Assembly: GCA_000934455.1 (NCBI GenBank)
Contig: KN882976.1
Coordinates: 19,466 to 65,247, forward strand
Direction of reading: 5' to 3'
DNA from: Apostichopus parvimensis
Lineage: Eukaryota; Echinodermata; Holothuroidea; Aspidochirotida; Stichopodidae
Length of the DNA: 45,782 nt
Every line of letters starts with the position of its first letter. Position 1 is the stretch's first letter. Below, in pieces: positions 35,901 to 44,086 of the stretch. Below the pieces are notes generated by a model, which worked only from the letters and a program-made list of their open reading frames with translations, had not been told where the DNA came from and did not search any database. Position numbers and translations under genes: made by a program.

Positions 35901-38900
35901 TTGTGAATATGGCATTATGACATAAAGTATGTTGTGCATGGATGCATTCACATCAATATCAATGTGTGAAGTGACTTTATATTGAATAATATAGCTGTGA
36001 AACCATACAGAAAACTGAACACTGCACCTTTCACTTTGATACATTGTGGACAAAGAATCAATTTATATAAACTGATATATCACTTACACTAACAAATGGT
36101 AAGTTTCTTTCAGTATGTTCCCCATTTATATCCCCAGCTGGTGGGGAGTTCTCTGGGGGGGTGCATAATAAGGATCCAGGAGTGAGAGTGATATTTACAC
36201 ACAGCTCTTTACCAATGTAAACTTTCACATCTATTTTTTGGCTTCCTTCATTTAAATTTCTACCCTGTGTAAAAGAGAAAGGCAAATAAAAGGCAAAGTA
36301 AACATTAAAGATAATGTTTTTTTGACAGATTTCCTTTCATAGTTCTTACAAAATTTCAACCTGATGTTAAATGAATTCTCACACACTTGAATGACACGCA
36401 AGAACATGTAGTATAAGACAACATTGGTAAATGGAGGAAGGACAAATTATCTTCCTGGAAAAAGTATATTCTAATTATAAAAACATTCTGAACAAAAATA
36501 AGTGAGTAATGTTTCAACAAGTGAGCAAGTCTAACATAGTAAACAAAAGCTTTTGTTATATGACATCATCATACAAGATGGTGACTAAAGAATTGCACAT
36601 CTAGAATATGTATTTTTGTTTGGTTTCAGTACTATTTGGTTTATTTTGGGTATCTTTGAATAACTGTGATATAAATTGTAGCGATATCTGCAGGGAAAGA
36701 ACAAGGGTTGAAAGATGAAACTATATACTGTTAAAGGTCACCATGCATTGCTGTTCTTTAATGGTTTGACTTCCTCAGCTAGTACACATGCTGTAGCATT
36801 ACTTCTAGAAATCTAAAACAATTACACACCATCAGAACAAAATAAATGATTGGGTACAAATGCTCCATAGTTCTCTATCTTAGGTGATATGTCCTATTTA
36901 CTGATGAGTTGTCATAGGGTCTTTATTAACTCTCATTTTCTTGAATGGAATGATTTTTACTCTAATAAAACTATTAGATAAGATGTAATTATAATTACCT
37001 TAAGAATAAGTAGACTTGGACTGCCATCATATTTGCTAACAGCGCCATCAAACTGGTCATATTCTGGATCTTGCACATACTGAAATGTTTCCTTATTGTC
37101 AATTGACCAGGTTAAGAATTCTGTTACTCCATCCATAATAAACCCAACATCAACAAGACCTCCTGCCTCATCAGCTCTCTTTCCCCTTGTTTGAGTGAAG
37201 TTAAGGCTTGGAGAAGGACAAATCATCTTGCCAGCATCAATAATTTCACAAATCTGTTTAAAAAATAAGTACAGTCTATCAAAGATAAGGAACACTAATT
37301 TGTGTTTATACATTGCATACATCTTGTGTACCATTATACACTTAATAATGCATTCATCCCAAAATGCAGAACAATGCAAACTGGTTAGTTTTGCAAGAAG
37401 TGCAAACTGAGGCCACCTATGGAGAAGGAAGGTTTGTAGCTCACAGGAATATTAAAATGTGTGGTACTAAAATACTAACTAACCATTTAGAAACAACCCA
37501 TAAATAATCAATAATGTATGAAAAGTGAAACAAAAACCACAACAATCAAACAAGGTAAGTAAATTTTATTTCTTTAAATAAGGGTTAAAAGCTTCCCAGA
37601 TAAATTATCAAATAAGAAAAGAACTTTAAGTAGAAAAAGATCACCATTCTCACCTCAGTGCTTTCTTGATTATCAACAGTAAAAACAATCTGTGGTCTCA
37701 TTATAATGTTCAATCTTGCACCAGTAATTGTTAGAGTGTTTCCACCCCTATAGGTAAAGATCAAGAACAGATTTAATGGATTATTTAATTAAAAGTTTTG
37801 AGCTTTGAACCACACACAACTAAAAACCCAACAGTTGTTACTTTCCTTTCAAAGGCATCATAGTTGTTCTTTTGAAAAGACAAAAAAGAATGAAAAGATA
37901 AAACTTGCTCAATTGCTATAAGGTTTTTCCATTTAAAATGATGCAGAAAATTTATGGCAAAACCAGAGCTCCTGCCATTGTGGTTGTCTTGTATGAATAA
38001 TGCCCAAATCCTCCACTCACACTAAACTATATGATACCTTCATAATTCATCATTCATGTTAAAATACTCATGTTTCACTATAAATATTTATTATGTTCAT
38101 AACTCAGATACATTAAAGGCATTGTCTGGTGGAAGACTTGGATACATTGTCCTCATAGTTTCTAACCCTGTGAAAATTGTCACCATTCATTGTTTTCTTC
38201 TTGTAGAAATCTGGTTTTCAAATTCACCAGTTTCTCATCAAAAGCACAACTGGTTCAAACGCATCAGTTAGGTGAATGACGTAGTGCAGGCAAAAAGGCA
38301 ACACAAGCGACTTGAAGTTAGCACTCACATTTCCGCAGCAAATGCACTCTCATATATACATGCACAGGTGATTGCCTATTACATGTTACGTACACATCGC
38401 ACAGCCTACCATGCCCAGTTGATACGTACATATAGCCTTGCACTTAATACACTCTCACTCAAAACCACAGTTCATAAACCATTCTTTGAAATAGCTGAAA
38501 TAAAATTCACAGATCAACTTTACAGTAAAAGTACATTTGGGCTCTCAAGAAAGTAGCTCCAATGTTTAATATCAGATTGTCAACCTCCCAGTTATTGTGG
38601 ACCATTATGTCATCTAACAACCACATGGAGCAGAAAACATTTGAACTTCTTAAATTTGTCAAAAGGGAGAGCCTAAGTGTGAAAGACATTAAACATAAGC
38701 TAACTGAGTTCAAGCAGACCAAACTTACGATAAGATGGACCAATTAGGATCCACATCAGAGACTTCCGGGTCAAGAATGTAAATAAATTCTGTACCATCG
38801 AGTGTTCTTCTGCGATTGTCAAAATGCAACATGAGATGGTAGCTGCTGTTTACTGTAGAGTTCTCATTAATGCATTCAATGAAATATTGTTGTATTCTGA

Positions 38901-41900
38901 AAAAGGAAAACATTAAAAGTATTGATAAGCAAACAAGTGGAAGAAGTAGTAAAAACAAATAACTTAGGCAAAAGAATGATGACTGGAAGCAGAATAGTTA
39001 CCTTAATTGTGCATTGATGCAGGAGTTACAGTAAACATTTGTGTTTGCAATATAACACACATACCTGCCATGTAAAGAGTTACACAGAGTAACAAATTGT
39101 AAGTTTGCCTGTGTTGGCATATGTTACATTGTTAAGTTGTTGTCAAAGGGGATATATGTTACGTTATTTGAAAGATAAAACACAAAATGTAAATATTCTG
39201 CCTCAGAGTCCAGGAATTTCAAAGCTAATGCAGTTGTGCCCAATCTGTCAATAACTTACAGTAGATTGTATTTCCCTGAGGGAACACATGACCAGTTCAA
39301 AATAGTGAACCACAAAGACTCTTAATTTATGAAAGGACTATGACATTCTAATTTTTGATCTATTACACTACATTGAATGATACTATGGAATTTATATTGA
39401 ATGTAAAAAATAAATAAATACCAAAATGAATGGAACAATGGAAGAATTCAAATCATAGTAATCAATTCTTTTGTTTATTATATTAGAGATCTAGGCAAAA
39501 GATTGACTTGTTCAGACTGTAACTCAGCTAGTATTTAATTACTCTTACGTTGTAATACTGCATGGCTCACTTCCAACAAAAGCTTCTATATCTCTACCGG
39601 TGTCTAGGTCTGTACCATTAATAGTTATCAATGAACCTCCAGATGCTGGACCAATCTCAGGAAAGAATGAGGTTAATTTTGGATCCTGCAAGAAAGAATC
39701 AATCAATGAGAAATATTATTTATGAAACTAGAAGAGACAATCAAAAGGCTTTACAAATAGAAACATTTGAAATTACACACAGCCTACCATCCAACTCTCA
39801 CACTGATTCTTGAAACATATATATAAAATAATGATATATGGAAAGAGTTTGAAAAGTTCAAATAATATCAGACTTTTACTATACAGTAAAGTCATCCTAA
39901 TTCATATGTCACAACTTAATGATTAACTTTGCATTCAACAAATCCCTGATTCAGTATGATAAAGTGGCATCTAAAGCTAAGGCAATGTAAAAGGAACTTG
40001 CCTTGTTTATTTCACTGTTAAGTATTACAGTAAACGATTCATTTACAGTTTTAAGTGACAGGCACAGCCATAGGTACTAACTAGGAGTTAGGTATTAGGA
40101 GTTAGGTACAGCCATAGGTACTAATTATGAGTGTTAGCTCAGTGGTTAATGCCGGTGCCTTCCAATCATAATTAGGTCCCCAGTTCGAGTCACTCCAAGC
40201 TTAATGTAGGTCGTCCAGTTACAGAGTTGTTGATAATTGACTCGTAATAATAGACGCTAAATATGAACTTCGGTCAGCTTGCGGCTTGATAAGCCAATGA
40301 GGCTTCTTTTCGAGTTCCTGCTTGCAGGAGGATCTAAAATACATACAATAAAATACAACTTAGGTTTACTAAACCATAGACTATTATCTACTTCACTGTT
40401 ACACACTGTAATAATGCAGACTCTACAGACCCTGTTAACTCTAATTTATGATTAATTTGACCCTTTTAGGGCAGGTTTTACAAAAGTTAGGAAAGGACGT
40501 AGAAATGGTAATCTTTCGGTAGATGCCTGTTTTTCATGTTTATTTATATGTATGACTATTAAGTGTGATATCATTATTATATTCCCATCAATGGAACAAA
40601 CAATGGACCTGCCTTTGTATGTTAGCTGTACAAACATTGAACCTGCCTATGTACCCTACACTGTACAAATTATTCCAATACATTATCTTTTACTTTCTTC
40701 CTTGTTTTACCCATTAAACCTATGAGGGCGAATCTCTGTACTTTGAAAAGTAGTGTTACTAATGATGAATCTACTGTGTCAAATCAGTATTTGAGAAACA
40801 AAAACAAAAACATAAATTCGAAAAAAGGAATCACTTTCGAAAGGAAGGCTAGCTAGCAGGCTCAATAGGGATGCAGGGAAAAACACCACCTACAAAAACT
40901 ATGCTAAAGGATCATTTCTCACAGAATATACCTGCAAACAACCTGTTGATAAACATCAAATGATCCCCATGAAGAATGTTACAATGTTTCATTGACTGAA
41001 CCTTCTACTGAAAACCTGCATGTTCTCAGCAAACCAAAACTCCTGAACTGATACAAGCAGACACTCCCTCATGCAAGGTCTGGTATCTTCACACAAACAG
41101 CAAAGTACTAATGAAAGTAGATACAATGTACTCACATTGTAAGAGAACAGAACATTCCCCTGTGAAGTTCTGTGATCCATTAATTCTACAGACACTGGAC
41201 CCATCTTCACCACTGATGATCCTGACAAACATGTAACACTGAAATATGGCAAAAAGAAAGTACAATATAATGTACTGTTTATTAAAAAGAAAAGCAGCAA
41301 ATTAAAAAATAAAGTTACGCTCATCAACACTGAAGGATGATATCCTTATTGTTGCTGGTTACAAAAGCGATTATATATTATAATATTACTGACCAATGGT
41401 CCTAAACGATACCATAAAGAAATCCTTTTGCTGTCAAGTAAAAATGCAGCAACTTCTCAACTTGAAAAAGTCCTCACATGGGAGGCACTTGACCTCCCCC
41501 CAAAAAAATTTGTAGAAGATTTTAGAGATTGTTTACATTTGTTGATATCACAGCTGAAAAATGGAAAATAACACAAATGTACCTTTAAAGTTGGGAATGA
41601 TAGCACCATTTTGCATCAAAGCCACACAAACAAATTCCATAAATAAGACAGGGGCATCTCCTCCCCTTAGACCCCTCCTCAGGATGGACATTACCCTAGA
41701 TCTGTACCCCATCCCACAAAATGGAGCTCTAGATACAGACATGATGCTATCACTGAATATACCTACAAACAATTTACCTACTACATGTGCAGAGGAGTCA
41801 ACTGATAGCCCCTTAACTACCTTAGTAGTATCGCTAATTCATACTGACACCACTTCGACTTCTACTTCAACCGCTCCTCACAACGGGTTTACTACTGCAA

Positions 41901-43236
41901 CATTAATTGCCCTATTTATTGCGATCGGATCATTCTCATCAAGTTGGGAAACCGGTCCTATCCGACTTTATCAATTTATTTTATTGCAAGACTTCGTATT
42001 GGAGCCACATTCCTTTATTTTGGGCGATCTAAACTTTTGGTATTTTGTGTATGATCTCATTTGGCAACATTCATTTAATTGTGTTATGGATGGATCCTAT
42101 ATTTTCTAATGTACTGTTTTCTGTTAAGTTCATTCGCAACAGACCGACACAGCGGACCAGGGTTTTATCATTGCTGTGCTAGACGAACTGGTGAGTAATA
42201 ATTTCATTTTAATTTAGTTACTACCAAACATGAACTATCTGTTATAATTATTCAACCACTCAATACACTGCTAAACACAATGAAATGAACTTTCTCACCT
42301 TTCCCCAACTATGTACTGGTCTTCATAAAGTCCATGATCACACAAAACATCAGCTAGTGTGACTCTCCCAATATCTGAAAATCTCTGGCCAAGGTCAGTG
42401 CCGATAATTTGAACCATGGTCCCTCCTTCCATTGGGCCACTAGTTGGTTCAATCTAAAAAATGATGAGATGGAATTGTGTCAAAGATACTCATAAGTAAA
42501 TATAAATAAACCCCAACATTTTGTGGTCACCATGCCCACTGAAGCTTTGTCTTCTGCCTCAACTATAAGGATTAGATAACTATCGAAACATGTCAAGATT
42601 CTCTACAAAAGCAGTATAAGAAAGGGAAAGATTCTTATGATCTGTACACATAGAATATCCTTGAAACATACTCATGTTCTGAATCAGACAAGACAGGCAC
42701 AGATCCAGGGGATTGTGCCCCCAACCATCTATTCGACTTCACACACAATTTCTAAGTATTTATAGATTAGAACAATCTTAGGTTAGATCAATTAATTAAT
42801 TAATTAACTAATTATAGACTCAAATTATAGTCTACATATGAATGTACTATTTGCTGTTGCAGGTCCCTCCTACATGGGAGTTGGCTTCAAGGACCAGTTC
42901 ACATCCCCTGCTTTATAAAATCTTGGCTCTGTCCTGTAAAGTGTAGGACTTTTGGAAAGTAGTTGTAGATTTTTTGCTGTTTTGTGTTCATAATACAATA
43001 ATTGTGTTAATATCTTGTTAATTGATGTACAACATAAAAAAGTTGTTATTTAAAAATTACCAATGTGATCTGAGGTGGAGCTGAACACTCTTGCTGTATT
43101 CCTTGGTTGCAGTTATCTCTGACAGCACATAATGACTGTGATGTACACCAAATACACATTAAGACAGGAGGAGTTGTTATATTGGATAAACAGCGACTGC
43201 AATCTGGTCTGTCCACAGAACATTTGTACAGAATCA
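17873..43236 (-). CDS. plexin receptor (5' end outside the window), 31 exons
   Basis: Thirty-one exons, counting one copy of the exon duplicated at the gap, join without a frame break into 1237 residues plus a stop. The product is a single-pass semaphorin receptor. The order is PSI, IPT domains, one transmembrane helix (34.4 kb), a juxtamembrane coiled coil, GAP half C1 (33.4-30.4 kb), Rho-binding domain (30.4-28.5 kb), an expanded linker of small exons (27.3-24.2 kb) and GAP half C2 (24.2-17.9 kb). Each part aligns in order with human plexin-A1 as I recall it: DPxWSI, LILKGRNL, GPIDAVTG, DTITQAKxKI, WHL, LQKYVNNVF, LPLGFW, FYSDI. Family knowledge: plexin GAP acts on Rap. Here two GAP arginine positions are altered. 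The sema domain and first exons should be upstream of 45.78 kb, past a pogo insertion. I cannot say whether it is a plexin A or B. Introns hold only the repeats listed separately. Confidence 0.93.
18499..18573 (-). CDS. plexin exon: GAP half C2
   Basis: It reads MFGDSFDITAVLWQLYQMIH, then KHRDQ. It corresponds to plexin NEFNTMSALSEIFSYVGKYSEE. 75 nt, phase 0. Confidence 0.88.
18845..19335 (+). mobile_element. LINE 3' end, decayed, with (ATA)n tail
   Basis: The plus strand gives LLYGLSNCKIKKLQQVQNMA near 18860, the C-terminal reverse transcriptase block of CR1/L2/jockey-type LINEs (LYGLPxxxLxRLQRVQNAAA). FKSKLKAWY follows near 19190. It ends in a conserved tail (GTGCGCTCTATAAAATGTA) followed by AATAATAATAAT. 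It lies in a plexin intron in antisense. Confidence 0.75.
19618..19758 (-). CDS. plexin exon: GAP half C2
   Basis: It reads DHSSSNQLYKQLLPVYSTKL, then DHFYSDIRQMKKLNQE. It matches plexin SPSNKLLYAKDIPSYKNWV and ERYYSDIGKMPAIS. The end at a GTAAAG donor gives 47 codons and keeps the frame. Confidence 0.9.
20023..20167 (-). CDS. plexin exon: GAP half C2, LPLGFW motif
   Basis: It reads LPLGFWTDLLNRLHLIYDVK, then YVQACLKIIIQTLTNVC. It aligns with plexin LPLRFWVNMIKNPQFVFDI and DACLSVVAQTFMDSC. The conserved arginine of LPLRFW, part of the RasGAP-like catalytic machinery, is glycine. The orphan copy at 10294-10441 has the same glycine. Confidence 0.92.
21344..21501 (-). CDS. plexin exon: GAP half C2
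   Basis: It reads TALQKYVNNVFTAFMTAGND, then VNIKQIFDLFDQKAAEL and AAGWKDD. It matches plexin GTLQKFVDDLFETIF...IKYMFDFLDEQAD...TWKSN. Phase 0 in, phase 2 out. Confidence 0.93.
21775..21960 (+). mobile_element. short LINE/SINE 3' tail
   Basis: CGCATTGAACAACTCTTG, then CTGCGCTTTATAAGAC and (TTA)n closely resemble the tail at 19290-19335, so this is a second 3'-truncated copy of a related family inside another plexin intron. Confidence 0.6.
22093..22176 (-). CDS. plexin exon: GAP half C2
   Basis: It reads MKEEGNQDAISDREEGAAAV, then LSYLPATR. It stands for plexin SEIYLTRLLATKGTLQ. The arginine of LTRLL appears as tyrosine here (LSYLPATR). Confidence 0.82.
22957..23483. repeat. two diverged tandem copies of a ~260-bp dispersed repeat
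   Basis: Both halves (22957-23226 and 23237-23483) share blocks such as CCCATGGCAA.CACATA, GACACAAG.G.TCACCCT and TTTG.GACACAAAATTG. No coding content. Located in the plexin intron between 24170 and 22176. Confidence 0.7.
23483..23511. repeat. CA microsatellite
   Basis: A short interrupted (CA)n run at the end of the dispersed repeat. Confidence 0.85.
24170..24237 (-). CDS. plexin exon: linker end (YDEP) and start of GAP C2
   Basis: It reads GADAEDIYDEPEAGFGLWIW, then HL. The WIWHL end equals plexin KMWHLV, which fixes the boundary of the second GAP half. IYDEP is a fifth YxxP motif with an acidic lead. Phase 1 in, phase 0 out. Confidence 0.88.
24672..24749 (-). CDS. plexin linker cassette B2 (YVSP)
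   Basis: A 78-nt exon, phase 1-1, reading ENDGYVSPDSSNHRKDGNIQ, then PTSNVP. It duplicates B1 in its first half (ENDGYxSPDSSN), including the intronic CTAGCAG acceptor region. Confidence 0.85.
25417..25488 (-). CDS. plexin linker cassette A2 (NGCYTTTV)
   Basis: A 72-nt exon, phase 1-1, reading ENPEKLQVTDGGTNGCYTTT, then VSDS. It shares 20 of 24 residues with A1, and adjoining intron bases are also similar, so it is a recent duplicate. Confidence 0.85.
25775..25849 (-). CDS. plexin linker cassette C2 (YLQP)
   Basis: A 75-nt exon, phase 1-1, reading DNLREKVSENIGVDKDGYLQ, then PELRT. Same length and frame as C1, with the same GVDxDGYLxP core. Acceptor TTTTTTCAG, donor GTAAGT. Confidence 0.85.
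26192..26266 (-). CDS. plexin linker cassette C1 (YLHP)
   Basis: A 75-nt exon, phase 1-1, reading DQTQLSVDDTGVDNDGYLHP, then DVQN. Its second half parallels C2 (GVDKDGYLQPE). Acceptor TCTTCAG, donor GTGAGC. Confidence 0.85.
26904..26984 (-). CDS. plexin linker cassette B1 (YDSP)
   Basis: An 81-nt exon, phase 1-1, reading ENDGYDSPDSSNNQKVQVGQ, then TYSRTLL. GYDSP is a YxxP motif with acidic residues before it. Paralogous to 24672-24749. Acceptor CTAGCAG, donor GTAAGT. Confidence 0.85.
   Translation of the reverse strand, partial: KMMDMILLILQTIKRFKLVKLTLELY
27211..27282 (-). CDS. plexin linker cassette A1 (NGCYTTTV)
   Basis: A 72-nt exon, phase 1-1, reading ESLEKLQDTDGATNGCYTTT, then VSDS. 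It is a close duplicate of the exon at 25417-25488. It has one tyrosine in a small polar context, not of YxxP type. Confidence 0.85.
27851..28165. repeat. CCA/CAT-rich simple repeat, duplicated 138-bp unit
   Basis: GTGGTCTCAAGTGACCACTG occurs at 27851 and again at 27989. Each copy is followed by (ACC)n/(ATC)n repeats. It lies in the intron before the first linker cassette. Long ORFs here (S/P-rich on plus, M/V-rich on minus) are simple-sequence artefacts. Confidence 0.9.
28524..28611 (-). CDS. plexin exon: end of RBD, start of linker
   Basis: It reads VQTGNCVKLIKKQ, matching plexin VPDGSVVALVSKQ, then an acidic linker NLNSDPEDVTS. It ends in phase 1. This is the donor that can join any exon of the downstream cassette array in frame, or skip it to 24237. 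Confidence 0.9.
29197..29297 (-). CDS. plexin exon: Rho-binding domain, second part
   Basis: It reads VWCPRKEGTRILRDDGFLRL, then GWRKLNVLSDYK. It matches plexin LEWRQGSGARMIL and WKRLNTLAHYQV. Confidence 0.92.
29581..29737 (-). CDS. plexin exon: Rho GTPase-binding domain
   Basis: It reads RLQVLFTDKEDELVELGFLS, then VDTITQAKSKIIDHFYREE and RPVPEQFDL. DTITQxKxKIxDxxF followed by RP is the plexin RBD core that binds Rac/Rnd GTPases. Confidence 0.93.
30426..30572 (-). CDS. plexin exon: GAP C1 end and start of Rho-binding domain
   Basis: It reads NSVSKSLQQLYGAVKSTIEL, then GPIDAVTGKSQFTI and LLDKQITFTEL. The block GPIDAVTG is near-identical to the plexin hallmark GPIDAITG. The acceptor TATAG before AAC is needed to keep the frame; the AG 5 nt downstream would not. 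Confidence 0.9.
31384..31447 (-). CDS. plexin exon: GAP C1, short
   Basis: A 64-nt exon inside a long intron, found by expectation of the missing segment. It reads SGNTCLEPLLSIWIAFSSYE, then YV, and matches plexin VAEKMLTNWFTFLLYKFL around the invariant W. Acceptor TTCACAG, donor GTATGT. Both phases fit exactly. Confidence 0.75.
32104..32184 (-). CDS. plexin exon: GAP C1, up to the arginine finger region
   Basis: It reads LLLTLIEKQIQGSKTDELN, then SPENIFR. The next exon completes FRSGNT. In other plexins the corresponding sequence is LLRRTES, so one arginine remains and the second is serine. Acceptor TTTTGCAG, donor GTAGTA. Confidence 0.85.
32277..32342 (-). CDS. second copy of the same exon, likely assembly duplicate
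   Basis: This copy is identical to 32422-32487, including flanking intron bases, on the other side of a 50-N gap. Including both would add 22 residues in frame, but a perfect 95-bp duplicate abutting a gap is most simply an unmerged contig overlap. Confidence 0.75.
32422..32487 (-). CDS. plexin exon: GAP half C1 (copy right of the gap)
   Basis: It reads ANIVSHISLILMLDGKHALL, matching plexin RGNVASLIMTVLQSKLEYA. It is 66 nt, flanked by TTTCAG and GTAAGT. An identical copy lies left of the gap. I use only one in the gene model. Confidence 0.88.
32660..32784 (-). CDS. plexin exon: GAP half C1
   Basis: It reads TAMDNPSMSRAMSTLSDHLK, then KEYLEVLFHALDESKIEHTE. This corresponds to plexin FAQLINNKVFLLSFIRTLESQ. 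It ends in phase 2 and joins the exon duplicated at the assembly gap. Confidence 0.85.
33261..33406 (-). CDS. plexin exon: start of GAP half C1
   Basis: It reads LFTNLKTSALGFEGTVASLP, then SKYIEVFIDDGLQTISGK. It takes the place of the plexin segment from the juxtamembrane helix to the first GAP helices and is clearly diverged. Phases (1 in, 0 out) fit both neighbours. Confidence 0.8.
34279..34504 (-). CDS. plexin exon: transmembrane helix and juxtamembrane coiled coil
   Basis: After NIGIGYLQY comes a hydrophobic segment of about 25 residues (IIYVVIPLAAIIVIIACILF and a few more), then basic KQKLQKDR. A helix follows with heptad-like spacing (VTQLEMQIAQIENNYNDEM). This is the plexin juxtamembrane segment, known to form a dimerising coiled coil. 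It ends in phase 1. Confidence 0.93.
35602..35743 (+). other. exon-like open segment on the opposite strand, nested in a plexin intron
   Basis: An ATG at 35605 opens MDISGPAKDNKVSHFITVLS, then SDTNKTSLASNGKLTFSDGR and TRFG, ending at a strong GTGAGT donor (35744). It is less AT-rich than its surroundings. The upstream 35380-35480 looks like a dispersed repeat. It could be the first coding exon of a nested gene or a captured exon in a transposon. I do not recognise the protein and saw no second exon. Confidence 0.3.
36088..36264 (-). CDS. plexin exon: last IPT domain
   Basis: It reads GRNLNEGSQKIDVKVYIGKE, then LCVNITLTPGSLLCTPP. With the preceding LILK it rebuilds the plexin LILKGRNL motif. 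Cysteines match the last IPT domain before the membrane. Phase 0 at both ends. Confidence 0.9.
36999..37253 (-). CDS. plexin exon: IPT 3 end, with RGKR convertase-like site
   Basis: A 255-nt exon, phase 0. It contains MICPSPSLNFTQTRGKRADE, then VDVGFIMDGVTEFL, FQYVQDPEYDQFDG and SPSLLILK. The layout matches the plexin segment VCRAPS...VGFxMDxV...YxPDPxxEP...LILKGRNL. RGKR followed by A fits the furin consensus R-x-K/R-R. Extracellular convertase cleavage is known for plexin B. Confidence 0.9.
37654..37747 (-). CDS. plexin exon: IPT 3 core
   Basis: It reads SGGNTLTITGARLNIIMRPQ, then IVFTVDNQESTE. This corresponds to the SGGTLLTVTGTNL block of vertebrate plexins. It is phase 2 in and phase 0 out. 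Confidence 0.9.
38729..38896 (-). CDS. plexin exon: IPT 2 end and start of IPT 3
   Basis: It contains FIECINENSTVNSSYHL, then FIYILDPEVSDVDPNWSIL. The DPxWSI block is a plexin hallmark at the border of two IPT domains and joins SGGNTLTITG in the next exon. Confidence 0.9.
39549..39685 (-). CDS. plexin exon: second IPT domain, first half
   Basis: It reads DPKLTSFFPEIGPASGGS, then LITINGTDLDTGRDI and SEPCSI. The P-x-GPxSGGxxITIxGxxL pattern is a second IPT domain. Acceptor TTGCAG, donor GTAAGA. Confidence 0.9.
40127..40360 (+). mobile_element. tRNA-derived SINE
   Basis: A box A TTAGCTCAGTGG (40134-40145) and a box B GTTCGAGTCAC (40183-40193) at tRNA spacing form the head. A body of about 140 bp follows, with GATAAGCCAATGAGGCTTC and CCTGCTTGCAGGAGG. 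The 3' tail is A-rich (AATAAAATACAA). It sits in the intron between IPT exons. Confidence 0.8.
41136..41238 (-). CDS. plexin exon: IPT domain, second half
   Basis: It reads VTCLSGSSVVKMGPVSVEL, then SQGNVLFSYN. This is the closing strands of an IPT domain, where plexins end with F-x-Y before the next domain. It joins the next exon in phase 0 at DPKLTSFFP. Confidence 0.85.
41561..42109 (+). other. 182-codon ORF in an intron, opposite strand, function unknown
   Basis: It is a long open frame for AT-rich intron sequence. The middle is Thr/Ser-rich (TDTTSTSTSTAP). A hydrophobic stretch (TATLIALFIAIGSF) follows, then aromatic-rich sequence. I recognise no family. It is probably part of an unrecognised repeat or chance. 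Expression is unknown. Confidence 0.25.
42299..42453 (-). CDS. plexin exon: IPT/TIG domain, first half
   Basis: It reads IEPTSGPMEGGTMVQIIGTD, then LGQRFSDIGRVTLADVLCD. This matches the plexin signature P-x-x-GPxxGGTxxxIxGxxLGxxxxD. It ends in phase 2 and joins 41238. Confidence 0.92.
43061..43236 (-). CDS. plexin exon: PSI domain
   Basis: It reads YKCSVDRPDCSRCL, then LMCIWCTSQSLC and DNC, the cysteine-rich PSI pattern with its conserved W-C. It ends CSAPPQITL, the lead into the first following IPT domain. The acceptor is TTTCAG with phase 1 at the start, so an upstream exon outside the window must supply the first base of the codon. Confidence 0.9.
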
Positions 43237-43537
43237 CTGAAATGAAATGAAACATAAAAGAAAGATGAAATGTAATCCATCCACTATACAGAGAAATCAG
43301 ATGAAAACATTTGACAGTTTGCTTCTGGATTGAAGGATATTATTGTCAACATTCCAATATAGAATTCAGGAGAAAAAAGTCTTCTTTAGATTTAAATATG
43401 CAAATAAAAAAGTGTTATTAATCACACCTGAAAGTGTCAACACTATTGTATAAATAGATGCTATGCTCACTTGAAGAAACAAATCCAGGTGACTGTCTTT
43501 GTGAATTTACAAATTTATTGCAGCAGTAGGGGAACAT

Positions 43538-43976
43538 GGGGTAAAACGGACCACCAGGGTATAACGGAACCCCATCACTATATCAAAAACGCAATACCGC
43601 CATCTAATTTTGACTCGATATATTGCGCAAGAGCCTTACAACGTGACTATCGCAACACATAAAGGACGTTTACCGAAAGCACAATTCCGTCTGTCATATC
43701 TACAAATATCCTGTGCATGCCGATCTAATGTGAGTATGTTAGGTTTTTTCATTTTACAGAAGTTATACACGTTTATATAAAACTAATTGGCATTATATTC
43801 GTAAACAGAAAAGTAACTGACAATATAGTTATGTTTGATGTCTACTTAAAATAACAAGCTGCAACCTACAGTGAATGTAGCAACAGTATTGCATATGGGG
43901 TAAAACGGAACCCTTAAATTGGGTCAAAACGGACCCCGGGTTCCGTCTTGCCCCACAACATGTTCCGTCTTGCCCC
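43538..43976. repeat. subterminal repeats of the pogo-like element
   Basis: Six copies of a motif near GGGGTAAAACGGAACC lie at 43538, 43557, 43897 and 43921 (forward) and at 43938 and 43962 (inverted, as GTTCCGTCTTGCCCC). Such arrays in other DNA transposons are transposase-binding sites. Confidence 0.8.
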
Positions 43977-44086
43977 TATGTAATGATCATGTATTTATTG
44001 GAATTATTTGCATTTAATAAATGATTCCAGTGAAGTAGCCTACACTGCACACTGTTTATTATTGTTTTTTTATTTTGTAGATCAAA

